From Streptomyces sp. Edi4 (GTDB lineage: Bacteria; Actinomycetota; Actinomycetes; Streptomycetales; Streptomycetaceae): 64,000 nucleotides of DNA. The DNA lies in the NCBI RefSeq assembly GCF_040253615.1, contig NZ_JBEJGY010000004.1, positions 2,294,001 through 2,358,000 on the forward strand. Direction: 5' to 3'. Below the pieces are notes generated by a model. That model ran no database searches. It was not told the origin of the DNA and saw only the letters and a program-made list of their open reading frames with translations. Each line of letters begins with the position of its first letter. Within the stretch, counting starts at the first letter, position 1. A program made the position numbers and the translations under genes. Below, in pieces: positions 1-8,752 of this stretch.

Positions 1-245
1 CGGCCGGTGGCAGCCTGGTCTCCTTCGACCTCGCCGGGGCCTCGAGCGCCGGCCTCGCGCTGCTGCCCGGCGTGGTCGGTGTCGAGACCGACGGCGACCG
101 GGCCCGGCTGCGCACCTCCGACTCCGACGCCACCGTCATGGCGCTGGCATCCATGGGTGCCGTACGCCGCCTCGAAGTGGCCCCCGCGAGCCTGGAGGAC
201 GCCTTCCTCTCCCTCACCGCGCACGAAAGCGAGACCGTCCGATGA
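1..245 (+). CDS. ABC transporter ATP-binding protein, C-terminal end (partial)
   Basis: The window opens inside this gene. About 80 codons are readable (phase starting at base 3), ending in TGA at 243-245. The tail contains SLEDAFLSLT, the C-terminal box usual in ATPases of ABC-2 drug exporters (DrrA-like). The Walker and signature motifs lie outside the window, so the call rests on this tail and on context. The stop overlaps the start of the permease (ATGA, 242-245), which points to translational coupling and a shared transcript. Role, by inference: powers export of an unknown substrate, probably a drug or lipid. Confidence 0.75.
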   Translation, partial: AGGSLVSFDLAGASSAGLALLPGVVGVETDGDRARLRTSDSDATVMALASMGAVRRLEVAPASLEDAFLSLTAHESETVR

Positions 246-964
246 TCGAGTACATCAAGCTGGAGATGCGGCGCACCCTGCGGGACGCGTCATTCGTGAT
301 CTTCGGCATCGGGATGCCCGTCCTGATGTATCTGCTCTTCACCAACATCGGCGGGTCCGGCAACGGCGACGACTGGAAGGTCCAGTCGATGATCGGCATG
401 GCGGCCTACGGCGCGCTGGGCGCCGCCCTCGGCGTCGGGACCGGGGTCGCGTCCGACAAGTCGATCGGGTGGCTGCGCCAGCTGCGGATCGCCCCGCTCG
501 CCCCGGCGAAGGTGGTGACCGGGCGGGCCATCAGCGGCTCGGTGACCGTCCTGCCCGGCATCCTCGCCGTGTTCCTGGCCGGCGCGCTGGTCGACGGGGT
601 GCGCCTGGACGCCTGGCAGTGGGCCGCGCTCACGCTGCTGCTCTGGCTCGGGGCGCTGCCCTTCACGATGCTGGGCCTCGGCAACGGCTACCGGCTCTCC
701 GCGCAGGCCACCGGCGTCGTGAACGTGGCCTGCCTGATGGGCCTCGCGATCCTCGGCGGCCTGTGGTTCCCCGTCACCGCCTTCCCCGGCTGGCTGCGTA
801 GGATCGCCGAGTACACTCCGACCCACCGCTTCGCCGACCTCGGCTGGTCCACCTCGCGGGGCCACGCCCCCGGGGTTGCCACCATCGCCCTGATGGCGGC
901 CTGGCTGGTGGTCTTCGGTTCGTACGCCGTGGTCTCCTACCGCCGGTCCGCTCGGACCGTGTGA
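242..964 (+). CDS. ABC-2 type exporter permease
   Basis: 240 residues with six hydrophobic segments in the ABC-2 membrane pattern. The N-terminus is short and cytoplasmic (MIEYIKLEMRRTLRD) and precedes the first helix. The region LGLGNGYRLSAQATGVVNVA and the later GGLWFPVTAFPGWLRRIAEY match the conserved loop of bacterial multidrug ABC-2 permeases. It pairs with the ATPase immediately upstream. The stop (TGA 962-964) is followed by a histidine kinase, the usual ATPase-permease-kinase order of self-regulated exporters in Streptomyces. Substrate unknown. Confidence 0.9.
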   Translation: MIEYIKLEMRRTLRDASFVIFGIGMPVLMYLLFTNIGGSGNGDDWKVQSMIGMAAYGALGAALGVGTGVASDKSIGWLRQLRIAPLAPAKVVTGRAISGSVTVLPGILAVFLAGALVDGVRLDAWQWAALTLLLWLGALPFTMLGLGNGYRLSAQATGVVNVACLMGLAILGGLWFPVTAFPGWLRRIAEYTPTHRFADLGWSTSRGHAPGVATIALMAAWLVVFGSYAVVSYRRSARTV

Positions 965-1020
965 GCGCCGGGACCGGGTGCCGTCAGGTTCCGTCAGGCC
1001 GTCAAAACGGGGAGAACGCG

Positions 1021-2217
1021 ATGCCATCACTGCTGCCGAAGCTGCCCGCGCGGGGAGCCAAGCCCGACGAGTTCCCCGGCCCGCCGGCCAACGCCCACAC
1101 CTTCCTGCCGTGGCTCCTGATGGGCACCGGCGCCGCGATCGACGTGGTCAGGGGCGATGTGGCCCACCCGGTCCTCGGCGGCCTCGGCATCGTCGCCTTC
1201 GTCGTCCTGTACGCGCTGGTCGCCTACCGGGCCTTCGACAAGCCGCGCCGCGAGGAGCGGGCCACCCTGGTCCTGCTCGGCGGGCTCGGCGCCGTCACCT
1301 ACGCCCTCGGTCTCGGCTACGGCGGTAGCTGGCTGCTCTTCTTCCCGCTGTTCTCCTTGACCTGCGGGGCGGTGCTGCGCGACCGGCGCCTGGGCGTCGT
1401 GATCCTCACGCTCGCGGGTTCGGTCGGTGTCATCTCCGGCATCAAGACCGGCGACCCGTGGGACAACATGACCATCGCGTACGGGACGTTCCTGTCCGGC
1501 ATGGTGATCGCGGCCCTCCTCTCGCTGTCCGAGACCGTGCGCGAACTGCGCGCGACCCGGCAGGAGTTGGCGCGTACCGCCGTGGAGAAGGAGCGCCTGC
1601 GTTTCTCCCGCGACCTGCACGACCTGCTGGGCCACACCCTCTCGGTCATCGTGGTGAAGTCGGAGGCCGCCCGCCGGATCGCGCCGCGCGACCTGGACGC
1701 GGCGCTCGGCCAGGTCGCCGACATCGAGTCGGTCGGCCGCCAGGCGCTCACCGAGATCCGCGAGGCCGTCACCGGCTACCGCGAGGGCAGCCTCGCCACC
1801 GAACTCGACCGGGCCCGCTCGGCGCTCGGCGCCGCCGAAGTGGAGCCGCTGGTACGCCAGTCGGGCCCGCCGCTGCCCGCGCAGGCCGAGGCGCTGCTGG
1901 GCTGGGTGGTCCGCGAGGCCGTCACCAACGTCGTACGCCACAGCGCCGCGACGCGCTGCGAGATCGTGATCGAGGGCACGCCGGAGCGGGTGCTCCTGAC
2001 GATCACCGACAACGGCAGGGGCGTCCCGGCCGCGCCCGCCCCGTCGCCCCGGACCGGCGGCAACGGGCTGAAGGGCCTGACCGAACGGCTGGCCTCGGCG
2101 GGCGGCTCCCTGCGGTCGGGCCCCGCGCCCCGCGCCGGTTTCCAGGTCAGCGCCGAACTCCCGGTGGACCCGCAGGACACGGCGCTGGACGCCGAACTGA
2201 GTACGGCGCGGGAGTGA
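1021..2217 (+). CDS. NarL-type sensor histidine kinase
   Basis: 398 residues from the ATG at 1021, chosen because GGGGAGAA lies just upstream; an in-frame GTG at 961 has no such site. The N-terminal half is membrane embedded (five or six helices). A HisKA_3 dimerisation helix follows, with phospho-acceptor His about residue 200 in RDLHDLLGHTLS. The HATPase domain has the N box NVVRHS (about 303), DNGRG (about 330) and GNGLKGLTERL. It resembles DesK/LiaS-type kinases. Its cognate NarL-type regulator is not next to it; the nearest candidate is at 6376, after about 4.1 kb of unrelated genes on the other strand. Confidence 0.92.
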   Translation: MPSLLPKLPARGAKPDEFPGPPANAHTFLPWLLMGTGAAIDVVRGDVAHPVLGGLGIVAFVVLYALVAYRAFDKPRREERATLVLLGGLGAVTYALGLGYGGSWLLFFPLFSLTCGAVLRDRRLGVVILTLAGSVGVISGIKTGDPWDNMTIAYGTFLSGMVIAALLSLSETVRELRATRQELARTAVEKERLRFSRDLHDLLGHTLSVIVVKSEAARRIAPRDLDAALGQVADIESVGRQALTEIREAVTGYREGSLATELDRARSALGAAEVEPLVRQSGPPLPAQAEALLGWVVREAVTNVVRHSAATRCEIVIEGTPERVLLTITDNGRGVPAAPAPSPRTGGNGLKGLTERLASAGGSLRSGPAPRAGFQVSAELPVDPQDTALDAELSTARE

Positions 2218-2551
2218 GGCGGGGCGGCGAAGAGCCCCGTCGCTCCGAACGGGGTGGAGTGGCGGGGCTCCGGTCGGTGCGGGTCAGCCGCGGGACTTGG
2301 CACCACGGAGGCGGACGCAAACGACAGCTCCGGCGCTCCCGGCCCCGCCCTCGAGCCCGTGCCGGCGGAAGGCCGCGATGTGTGCGGGGCCCTCACCCGG
2401 CAGCGCGAGGCGGCCCGAACCACCGGAGGCCCCCTCACGGTGCGGAGCCGCAACGACGAGATCGCGAACCACCCGCACCGAAGGGCCGACCGGGCGTGAG
2501 GGCGAGGAACCCCGTCGCGAGGCGGTCCCAGCGGGCACGGTCGGAGAAGAC
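2218..2551. other. Intergenic stretch after the kinase
   Basis: About 330 bases with no convincing gene. The open frames on either strand are short, arginine/proline-rich and lack ribosome binding sites. It begins with short GC-rich inverted motifs (gccccgtcgctccgaacggg) that could end the kinase transcript. It marks the left junction of the block that separates kinase and response regulator. Confidence 0.4.
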
Positions 2552-2554
2552 GTG

Positions 2555-2776
2555 ATGACCGCGCACAGACTCCTCGGCCTGCTGCATGACCCGCAGTGGA
2601 CGGGCGAGTTGAGGGCGCTGGGCGGCGCGGGCGACCCCGACGACGAGAAGGACGTATGGCTGCGCGCCGTGAACTGCCCGCGCTGCCTCGCCTCTCGCCG
2701 CCGCGCCCCCGTCGCCAGATGGATGGTGATCGTGGATCCACACGTATCTGGATCCACGTGCATGGGGGCCACGTGA
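2555..2776 (+). CDS. Small hypothetical protein (73 aa), possibly a remnant
   Basis: An ATG at 2555 (GTG at 2552 also in frame) follows GGAGAAG at 2543-2549. Codon use is Streptomyces-like with G/C third positions up to about residue 57, then it drops (AGA, CCA, TCT, GGA), as if the reading frame had lost its original end. The protein has a CPRC motif in AVNCPRCLASRR, which could bind metal. Family not recognised. It may be the broken end of a longer gene at the junction between the kinase and the inserted block. Confidence 0.35.
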   Translation: MTAHRLLGLLHDPQWTGELRALGGAGDPDDEKDVWLRAVNCPRCLASRRRAPVARWMVIVDPHVSGSTCMGAT

Positions 2777-2857
2777 TCAGCATTGATCGGCAAGCTCAGG
2801 CCGCGCGACAGGGCTCGTCGGCACCGGACACTTCCTCGCACGCGGGTCATCAAGGCT

Positions 2858-3943
2858 TCACCTGGACAAAGTCGTTGAGGTGAAATGTCGCGACTGACGT
2901 GCTGCGCTCCGAGCCGCGCGGCGCCCCAGCCGTCCCAGAGCGCGGTAGAACCGGTCCGGCAGGAAGACGGCGTCAGCGATGATCATCGCGCCGGAGAAGA
3001 GGGGCAGTCCCATGAGCACCGCGATGCCCAGGTGTATGCCCGACAACATGGCCAGGAACGGGTACTTGAGCCGCCCGAACAGCACGAACGGGAAGGCGAC
3101 CTGCAACAGAACCGTCAGGTAGCAGGCGATGGCGATCACAACCTCGTGCTCGTCCGCCATGAGGGACAGCGCGGGCCAGGGCCGGAACAGGTCGAGATGC
3201 AGGACGTAGTGGAGCGCGGTCCCGCTGCCCCAGGATCCGCCCTGCACCTTGTACAGGCCCGCGGATCCGTAGAGGAAACACACCTGGGCCGCGATGACGA
3301 ACAGTGCGCAGTTGTGCAGCACGGCGGTCAGGGTCCGCCGGGAAGCGCGCAGGTGAGGGGGGAACACGCCCGCTGCCCGGCCCGCAGCAGCGCCCGCACC
3401 CGCACGGAGTCCGGTTCTGCGCGCGTCCATCGACCAGCGACGGCCGCAGGCGGTCGGGACGAGGTAGAGGGACATGAGGAGCATGAGGTTGTCTCCTCCG
3501 TCGGTCATGAAGATCGCCCTGGCGTGGAACGACGCGACGACGACCGCGAACAGCACGGACACCGCCCTGGTCCGCCAGCCGAGGGCGAACAGGGCCGATG
3601 CGACGACGGCCAGTGCGTAACAGGCCTCGAAGTAGGCGCGGTTGTCCGAGAGGGTGAGGATGCTGAACCAGCCGGTCTGGTCGAAGAGTTGCCTCGCGAG
3701 TTCCGGTGTCCACGGTGATCCTGGGCCCCAGATCTCGTCACGGTGCGGAAACTCGCGCAGCAGGAAGAGGAGGTAGAGCGAGCCGTAACCGATGCGCAGG
3801 ACCGCCGTGGCGTACAGCGAGACCGGCCGCTCGGTGAGCACATCGAGGCTCGCTCGGACACGGCCGATGACGCGGTGCGGTGCGTCGGGCCCCGGGCTCT
3901 CGGCGGTACGGGGGTGTGCTGCTGGCAGCTGCTCAATTTCCAC
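2858..3943 (-). CDS. HTTM domain membrane protein
   Basis: 361 residues from a GTG at 3943, preceded on the minus strand by GGAGG at good spacing. It is a polytopic membrane protein with about seven helices. The family signature is visible in LRIGYGSLYLLFLLREFP, the segment around WFSIL, and ALGWRTRAVSVLFAVVVASFHARA with DGGDNLM. HTTM is the domain named for its horizontal transfer and is related to vitamin K-dependent gamma-carboxylase, but most bacterial members have no known reaction. Its start overlaps the end of the DUF5819 gene by 11 bases, and these two families are often found together. Confidence 0.85.
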   Translation of the reverse strand: MEIEQLPAAHPRTAESPGPDAPHRVIGRVRASLDVLTERPVSLYATAVLRIGYGSLYLLFLLREFPHRDEIWGPGSPWTPELARQLFDQTGWFSILTLSDNRAYFEACYALAVVASALFALGWRTRAVSVLFAVVVASFHARAIFMTDGGDNLMLLMSLYLVPTACGRRWSMDARRTGLRAGAGAAAGRAAGVFPPHLRASRRTLTAVLHNCALFVIAAQVCFLYGSAGLYKVQGGSWGSGTALHYVLHLDLFRPWPALSLMADEHEVVIAIACYLTVLLQVAFPFVLFGRLKYPFLAMLSGIHLGIAVLMGLPLFSGAMIIADAVFLPDRFYRALGRLGRRAARSAARQSRHFTSTTLSR

Positions 3944-4673
3944 GGGAGGCCTCCACCTTCCACCACGGCAGGTACCGTGTATCGGCCGTCCTCGGCTTGG
4001 CGGAAGCCGCCCCCGCGCCGCTCGCCGGGGTGGGCGCGGCGATGGGTACGGTGACCACCCGCAGCTGGATGGTCTCGAAGCTTCCGCCGCGCAGGGCCGC
4101 GAGGCGCTCCGAGGCGATGTTGGTCAGGTACCGCTGGGTCATCAACCCCCGTGGCGAGCGCGGCTGGTCGTCGACGACGTGGCTTTCGAGGTAGGAACTC
4201 CAGGCCCGCCGCAGCATGTTCTGCGTCGTATGGCTCGGGAAGGGATTGTGTTCCACCGCGGAGTCGTCGACGGCGGTCAGATCGAACCAGTCGCTGACAT
4301 GCACGGTCCTGTCCGGGGCGGTGTGCAGGGACCGCACCGAGATCTTCCGGTTGACGGACTCCGGGTCCGGCGCGAACAGTCGCCAGTTCTGCTCGAACAG
4401 CGGGAAGACCCATGCGGTGATCTGTCGGCTGTAGCGCTGGGAGAGCGAGTTCGGCGGCGCCACATGGAGAAAGACCAGAAACACATGGACCAGGGCCGTC
4501 ACGAGGCAGAGGAAGACGGCGGCAGTCGTTGCCGCTCGCAGATATGCCGGCGGTGGCCGCTCCGTGGACTTCGGTGTGGACGGCGGTGAGAGTTGTTGCG
4601 GGTAATCGTCCATGGATTCGTCGTCAGCAGTCGACACAGCGCCATTCCGCACGGCCCCACCCGATCTTTCCAT
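3933..4673 (-). CDS. DUF5819 family membrane-anchored protein
   Basis: 246 residues. A cytoplasmic N-terminus of about 45 residues is followed by one helix (AATTAAVFLCLVTALVHVFL) and an extracytoplasmic domain. The segment PLFEQNWRLFAPDP is the hallmark of DUF5819. The start used is the ATG at 4673; in-frame alternatives are GTG 4637 and ATG 4613, none with a strong ribosome site. Its last 11 bases contain the ribosome site and start of the HTTM gene, so the two are co-translated. The function of the family is unknown; the pairing suggests it assists the HTTM protein at the membrane. Confidence 0.8.
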   Translation of the reverse strand: MERSGGAVRNGAVSTADDESMDDYPQQLSPPSTPKSTERPPPAYLRAATTAAVFLCLVTALVHVFLVFLHVAPPNSLSQRYSRQITAWVFPLFEQNWRLFAPDPESVNRKISVRSLHTAPDRTVHVSDWFDLTAVDDSAVEHNPFPSHTTQNMLRRAWSSYLESHVVDDQPRSPRGLMTQRYLTNIASERLAALRGGSFETIQLRVVTVPIAAPTPASGAGAASAKPRTADTRYLPWWKVEASRGN

Positions 4674-4777
4674 CCCTGCTTCTTTCGCTGCTGCTATGAG
4701 CTTTCGGCGGTGGCGCGCGACGGATTCGAGAGCTGTCCACCGCGCGCCACTCGTCCGGTCAAGGGCGCGTGGACCAC

Positions 4778-5986
4778 TCAGTGGCCGGCGCCGCCATAGC
4801 CGGTCTCCTTGCCTGAATCGTCCCCGTATCCGCCGTATCCGCCGTATCCGTGGTCCTCGGGATTCCCACCGTGATCGTGTCCGGTCCCGCCGGTCGCGCC
4901 GCCGTTGACACCGCCTGTGGTGGCACCCGTGGTCCCGCTCGTCGTGGCACCCGCGACGAGGCCGCCGAGGGCTCCGCCCGTGGTACCGCCGGTGGTCAGG
5001 ACGCCGCCGAGGAGACCGCCCAGGACGCCACCCGTTCCGCCTCCAGTGGGTACGCCGCCGATGACTCCGACCGTGGTCGAGCCCGTGGCTCCTCCGGACG
5101 TGGCGCCCGCGACCACGCCGCCGGTGATCAGGCCGGCCGTGGACCCGGCCGTGGACCCGCTCGTGGAGCCACCCGTGGATCCGCCCGTGGATCCGGTTGC
5201 GCAGGAGCCCTGGGAGATCCTGTTGCTGTCCAGTGTCACGGCGCCGTCACCGCGCAGGCCCGCGTCGGCCAGCAGCCGGCCGTTGACGGCGGCGCCCGTG
5301 GTGGCGGTGATCGAGGTGTCTGCCAGGATCGTGCCCACGAATGTGGAGTCGGCGCCGAGCGTGGCCGAGCTGCCGACCTGCCAGTACACGTTGCACGGCG
5401 AGGCCCCATTGATGAAGCTCACCGTACTGGCTGACGCCGTCGTCAGCGTCGAGCCGATCTGGAACACCCAGACGGCGCTGGAGTTGCCCTGGGCGTCCAG
5501 GGTGAGCGTGCCGGTGATCCCGGCGGAGCTGTTCGCCCGATAGAGACCTGGCGTCAGCGTCTGGCCACCGAACTCGTGGGGAGCGTCGTTGTAGGTCGCA
5601 TCCCGCAGCGTCTGGCCGGCGGCCTGGTTGTACGCCGCGTTCAGGTCCGTCTTGGCCTGGCCCGCGACGGCGTCGGCGGAGTGCAGAACCCCGGGCGGGG
5701 TCACCGTGCCCGGCCCCCCGTCGGATGTCTGGAATCCGGTGATGGCCGTCCCGGGGCTCACCCCGACACTGAGGCCGTCGACCACTGTGGGACCGGTGTT
5801 GGTGACCGTGGCGCCGGCCAGTACTCCGAAACTGGCGGCCGTACCCAGCGGCACGGGGCTGGCGACAGCATCGGCGCGCGTCGGCGTCACCGCGAGGACG
5901 GCGGCGGCGATCACGACGGCCATAACCGCCGCGGTCCAGACCGACAATGTGCGCCGTGGGGGCGCTTCAGGAAGGTTCAGCGTCAT
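4778..5986 (-). CDS. Secreted ice-binding-like protein (DUF3494) with Gly/Thr-rich tail
   Basis: 402 residues from the ATG at 5986, chosen because AAAGGAG lies 11 bases upstream; an ATG at 6040 is possible but has no site. A signal/anchor sequence (VWTAAVMAVVIAAAVLAVTP) precedes a DUF3494 domain at roughly residues 45-255. Typical elements are LGTAASFGVLAGATVTNTG, PGLYR and the region around VFQIGSTL. The remaining 145 residues are low-complexity Gly/Ser/Thr repeats of the TGGSTGG type, ending in GGYGGYG. DUF3494 is the beta-helix of ice-binding proteins, but many soil members act as adhesins. It may be a wall-associated adhesin; cold function is not shown. Confidence 0.85.
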   Translation of the reverse strand: MTLNLPEAPPRRTLSVWTAAVMAVVIAAAVLAVTPTRADAVASPVPLGTAASFGVLAGATVTNTGPTVVDGLSVGVSPGTAITGFQTSDGGPGTVTPPGVLHSADAVAGQAKTDLNAAYNQAAGQTLRDATYNDAPHEFGGQTLTPGLYRANSSAGITGTLTLDAQGNSSAVWVFQIGSTLTTASASTVSFINGASPCNVYWQVGSSATLGADSTFVGTILADTSITATTGAAVNGRLLADAGLRGDGAVTLDSNRISQGSCATGSTGGSTGGSTSGSTAGSTAGLITGGVVAGATSGGATGSTTVGVIGGVPTGGGTGGVLGGLLGGVLTTGGTTGGALGGLVAGATTSGTTGATTGGVNGGATGGTGHDHGGNPEDHGYGGYGGYGDDSGKETGYGGAGH

Positions 5987-6375
5987 CGAGGGGCCAACTC
6001 CTTTAAGAGGATGATCCTGGAAATTCCCGGCCGTACGCAATCCGATTCTGCGCGTGGCATATTACACATTACACAGGAGTATTCTCTGGATTTCGGCCCC
6101 TCAAGGCGTTTTCGCCCATTCACTGGAATGAAAGAATTCGACGATTTATATACTCAGATGATTGAACCTCGATCTTTATGACGGGCTGTCGGTTTCTTTC
6201 CGGCGGTCCGTCACGGTAGCTGTGGAGGCGTGATGTGGTGCAGTGAAGTGCGACCCGGAGCACCCGCACGCACGTCCCGTAAGACTCGGCATCGGCCCCG
6301 TGTCGGCACGTTCCCCGTGTGCTGGCCGGGGCTTCCCGCTGCCCCGCACCGGAGCGCTGGCCGTAGCCTGTCGCC
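5987..6375. promoter_or_regulatory. AT-rich promoter region between the DUF3494 gene and the response regulator
   Basis: About 390 bases holding the divergent starts of the DUF3494 gene (minus) and the response regulator (plus). Bases 6040-6190 are strikingly AT-rich for this chromosome, with runs such as atattacacattacaca and gatttatatactcagatg. This fits promoters on recently acquired DNA. No coding region is seen. The response regulator therefore has its own promoter region rather than being read from the kinase. Confidence 0.45.
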
Positions 6376-7017
6376 ATGGACGAGATGCCCCAGGACCACC
6401 GCCCCGCCAGATCAGTACGCGTTCTTCTCGCCGAGGACCAGGGCATGATGCGCGGCGCGCTCGCGCTGCTGCTCGGGCTTGAGGAGGACATGGAGGTGGT
6501 CGCGCAGGTCTCGGCCGGCGACGCAATCGTCCCGCAGGCCCTGGTGTCGCGGCCGGACGTTGCGCTGCTCGACATCGAACTGCCGGGCAAGAGCGGTCTT
6601 GACGCGGCCGCCGAGCTGCGCGAGGAAGTGCCGGACTGCCGGGTTCTGATTCTCACCACGTTCGGCCGGCCCGGCTATCTGCGCCGGGCCATGGAGGCGG
6701 GCGCCGCGGGGTTCCTCGTGAAGGACGGGCCGGTGGAGGAGCTGGCCGAGGCGATCCGCCGGGTGCTGCGCGGCGAGACCGTCATCGACCCGGCGCTCGC
6801 GGCCGCCGCCCTCAGCGCGGGCCCGAGCCCGCTGACCGCGCGCGAACGCGACGTCCTGAACGCGGCGGTGGACGGGGCGACCGTCAGCGACATCGCGGGC
6901 AAGCTGCACCTGTCGGAGTCGACGGTCCGCAACTACCTGTCCTCCGCCATCGGCAAGACCGGCACCCGCAACCGCATGGAGGCGGTACGGTCCGCCCGTC
7001 AGCAGGGCTGGCTCTGA
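6376..7017 (+). CDS. NarL/LuxR-type response regulator
   Basis: 213 residues. The receiver domain has acidic residues (AEDQ, about 19-21), phospho-acceptor Asp66 in ALLDIELPG and Lys116 in FLVKDG. The LuxR-type helix-turn-helix covers about 152-205, with LTARERDVL and HLSESTVRNYL. This is the DesR-like partner expected for the kinase at 1021-2217. The two are separated by three oppositely oriented genes, an unusual split. It probably controls the exporter operon at the left edge. Confidence 0.9.
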   Translation: MDEMPQDHRPARSVRVLLAEDQGMMRGALALLLGLEEDMEVVAQVSAGDAIVPQALVSRPDVALLDIELPGKSGLDAAAELREEVPDCRVLILTTFGRPGYLRRAMEAGAAGFLVKDGPVEELAEAIRRVLRGETVIDPALAAAALSAGPSPLTARERDVLNAAVDGATVSDIAGKLHLSESTVRNYLSSAIGKTGTRNRMEAVRSARQQGWL

Positions 7018-7051
7018 GGCCCCGGCCTCAACCCGGCCTCAGGCCCCGGCC

Positions 7052-8491
7052 TCAGCCCCGCCGGGCCGGGCCCGTCGCCCTCGGCAGCCACGCCAGGCCG
7101 AGCGCCACGCTCGCCAGCAGGACGAAACCGCCGACCCGGAAGGCCAGGGCGTACCCGGCGGTCAGGTTCTCCGCGCTCTGGACCGCGCCGGTCCGGGACG
7201 CCGCGACCGTGGACAGCACCGCGAGGCCCAGCGCGCCGCCCATCGTCCGGGACGTGTTGATCAGGCCCGACACCAGGCCCGCCTCACCCGGCGCCGCCCC
7301 TGAAGTGGCCAGTGAAGCAAGGGGAGTTGTGGCCAGGCCCGCGCCGGTCATCATCAGCACGCCCGGCACCAGGATGGAGAGCCAGTAGGGATCGTCGGCG
7401 CGCATCGTGGACTGCCAGCCGAACCCGGCCGCCGTCACCAGCATGCCGAGCACGGCCAGGTTCCGCGCACCCGTCCACGGCATGACGCGCGGGGCGAGCT
7501 TCGAGCCGAGGACGACGCTGAGCGAGCTGGGGATGAAGGCGAGGCCCGCGTCCAGGGGGGTGTAGCCGAGCACGTTCTGGGCGTACAGGGTCATCAGGAA
7601 CCAGGTGCAGAACATCGCCGAACCGCACACGAACATCACGGCGTTGGCGCCCGAGACGGCCCGTAGCCGGAAGAGCCGCAGCGGCATCAGGGGCGCGGCG
7701 GTCCTGCTCTCCACGACGAGGAACGCGAGCAGCAGGCCGAGGCCGCCGAGCAGCGGGACCAGCGTCGCGGGCGCGCCCCAGCCCGACTCCTCGGTCTGCA
7801 CGATGCCGTACGAGAGCGTCGCGAGCCCCGCCGTCACGAGGACCGCGCCTGGCAGGTCGAGCCGGTGGCGCTCGCGGGCCCGCGACTCGGTGACCCAGAG
7901 CACGGCGCCGAGCAGAACCAGCGCGCCGACGGGCACGTTGATGAGCAGCACCCAGCGCCAGGACAGGGCGTCGGTGAGCACGCCGCCCACCAGTCCGCCC
8001 GCCGCGCCGCCGCCCGCGCCGACCGCCGCCCAGGTGCCGATCGCCCGGGTGCGGGCGGCGCCCTCCGGGACGGCGGCGGTCAGGATGGTCAGGGTGGCCG
8101 GCGCGAGGACCGCCGCCCCGAGCCCCTGCGCGGCCCGCGCCGCGAGCAGCTGCCAGCCCTCCTGGGCGAGGCCGCCGCCGAGGCTGGCCAGCGTGAACAG
8201 GCCGAGACCCACGAGGAACATCCGCTTGCGTCCGTACAGATCGCCCGCGCGTCCGCCGAGCAGCATGAACCCGGCGAAGGCGATGGCGTACGCGTTGACC
8301 ACCCATTGCAGCCCGCCCGCGCTCATGCCGAGGCCGGTGCGCATGGAGGGCAGGGCGACGTTGACGACGGACACGTCGAGCACGACGAGGAACTGCCCCG
8401 CACACGCGGCCGCGACGACCGGCCAGGTGCGGGGGGTCTTGGCGGGGGCGGCTATGTGGGTGTCACTGGAGGCGTGGGCCATGCGAGTCAT
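7052..8491 (-). CDS. MFS drug exporter, 14-helix DHA2/EmrB-QacA type
   Basis: 479 residues with 14 predicted helices. Motif A reads GGRAGDLYGRKRMFL and motif C lies in GTWAAVGAGGGAAGGLVGGVL. The first helix carries LVVLDVSVVNVALPSM, the D1 motif typical of proton-coupled DHA2 exporters. The ATG at 8491 (MTRMAHASS) is used; a second ATG three codons on is possible. The gene converges with the response regulator. Likely exports hydrophobic compounds; substrate unknown. Confidence 0.9.
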   Translation of the reverse strand: MTRMAHASSDTHIAAPAKTPRTWPVVAAACAGQFLVVLDVSVVNVALPSMRTGLGMSAGGLQWVVNAYAIAFAGFMLLGGRAGDLYGRKRMFLVGLGLFTLASLGGGLAQEGWQLLAARAAQGLGAAVLAPATLTILTAAVPEGAARTRAIGTWAAVGAGGGAAGGLVGGVLTDALSWRWVLLINVPVGALVLLGAVLWVTESRARERHRLDLPGAVLVTAGLATLSYGIVQTEESGWGAPATLVPLLGGLGLLLAFLVVESRTAAPLMPLRLFRLRAVSGANAVMFVCGSAMFCTWFLMTLYAQNVLGYTPLDAGLAFIPSSLSVVLGSKLAPRVMPWTGARNLAVLGMLVTAAGFGWQSTMRADDPYWLSILVPGVLMMTGAGLATTPLASLATSGAAPGEAGLVSGLINTSRTMGGALGLAVLSTVAASRTGAVQSAENLTAGYALAFRVGGFVLLASVALGLAWLPRATGPARRG

Positions 8492-8540
8492 GGTCGCACG
8501 GGGTTTCGCGTGCCGAAGGCTGGTCCGGCCCCGCGCAGTT

Positions 8541-8752
8541 CCCCGCGCCCCTGACAGGATCCGTGCGGGCCCGCATGGGCAACCTCAGCCAGTCCCCGCG
8601 CCCCTGACGGGATCCGTGCGGGCCCGCATGGGCAACCTCAGCCAGTCCCCGCGCCCCTGACGGGATCCGTGCGGGCCCGCATGGGCAACCTCAGCCAGTC
8701 CCCGCGCCCCTGACGGGATCCGTGCGGGCCCGCATGGGCAACCTCAGCCCGT
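8541..8752. repeat. Tandem array of 53-bp units, first block (4 copies)
   Basis: Four nearly identical 53-base units begin at 8541, 8594, 8647 and 8700. Each starts CCCCGCGCCCCTGACGG (the first has CTGACAGG) and ends in CAACCTCAGCCAGT. The array lies between the MFS start and the thiolase stop. The same unit appears in degenerate form at three other places in the window, so this is a local expansion of a dispersed element. Confidence 0.9.

Noticed and set aside
2596..2883. Overlapping open frame (Arg-rich) on the plus strand
   Set aside because: No ribosome site; codon bias fits the small ORF in the other frame better.
6120..6659. Minus-strand open frame across the response regulator start
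   Set aside because: Composition is Ser/Arg-rich as expected for the antisense of a high-GC gene, and it overlaps a clear regulator gene.
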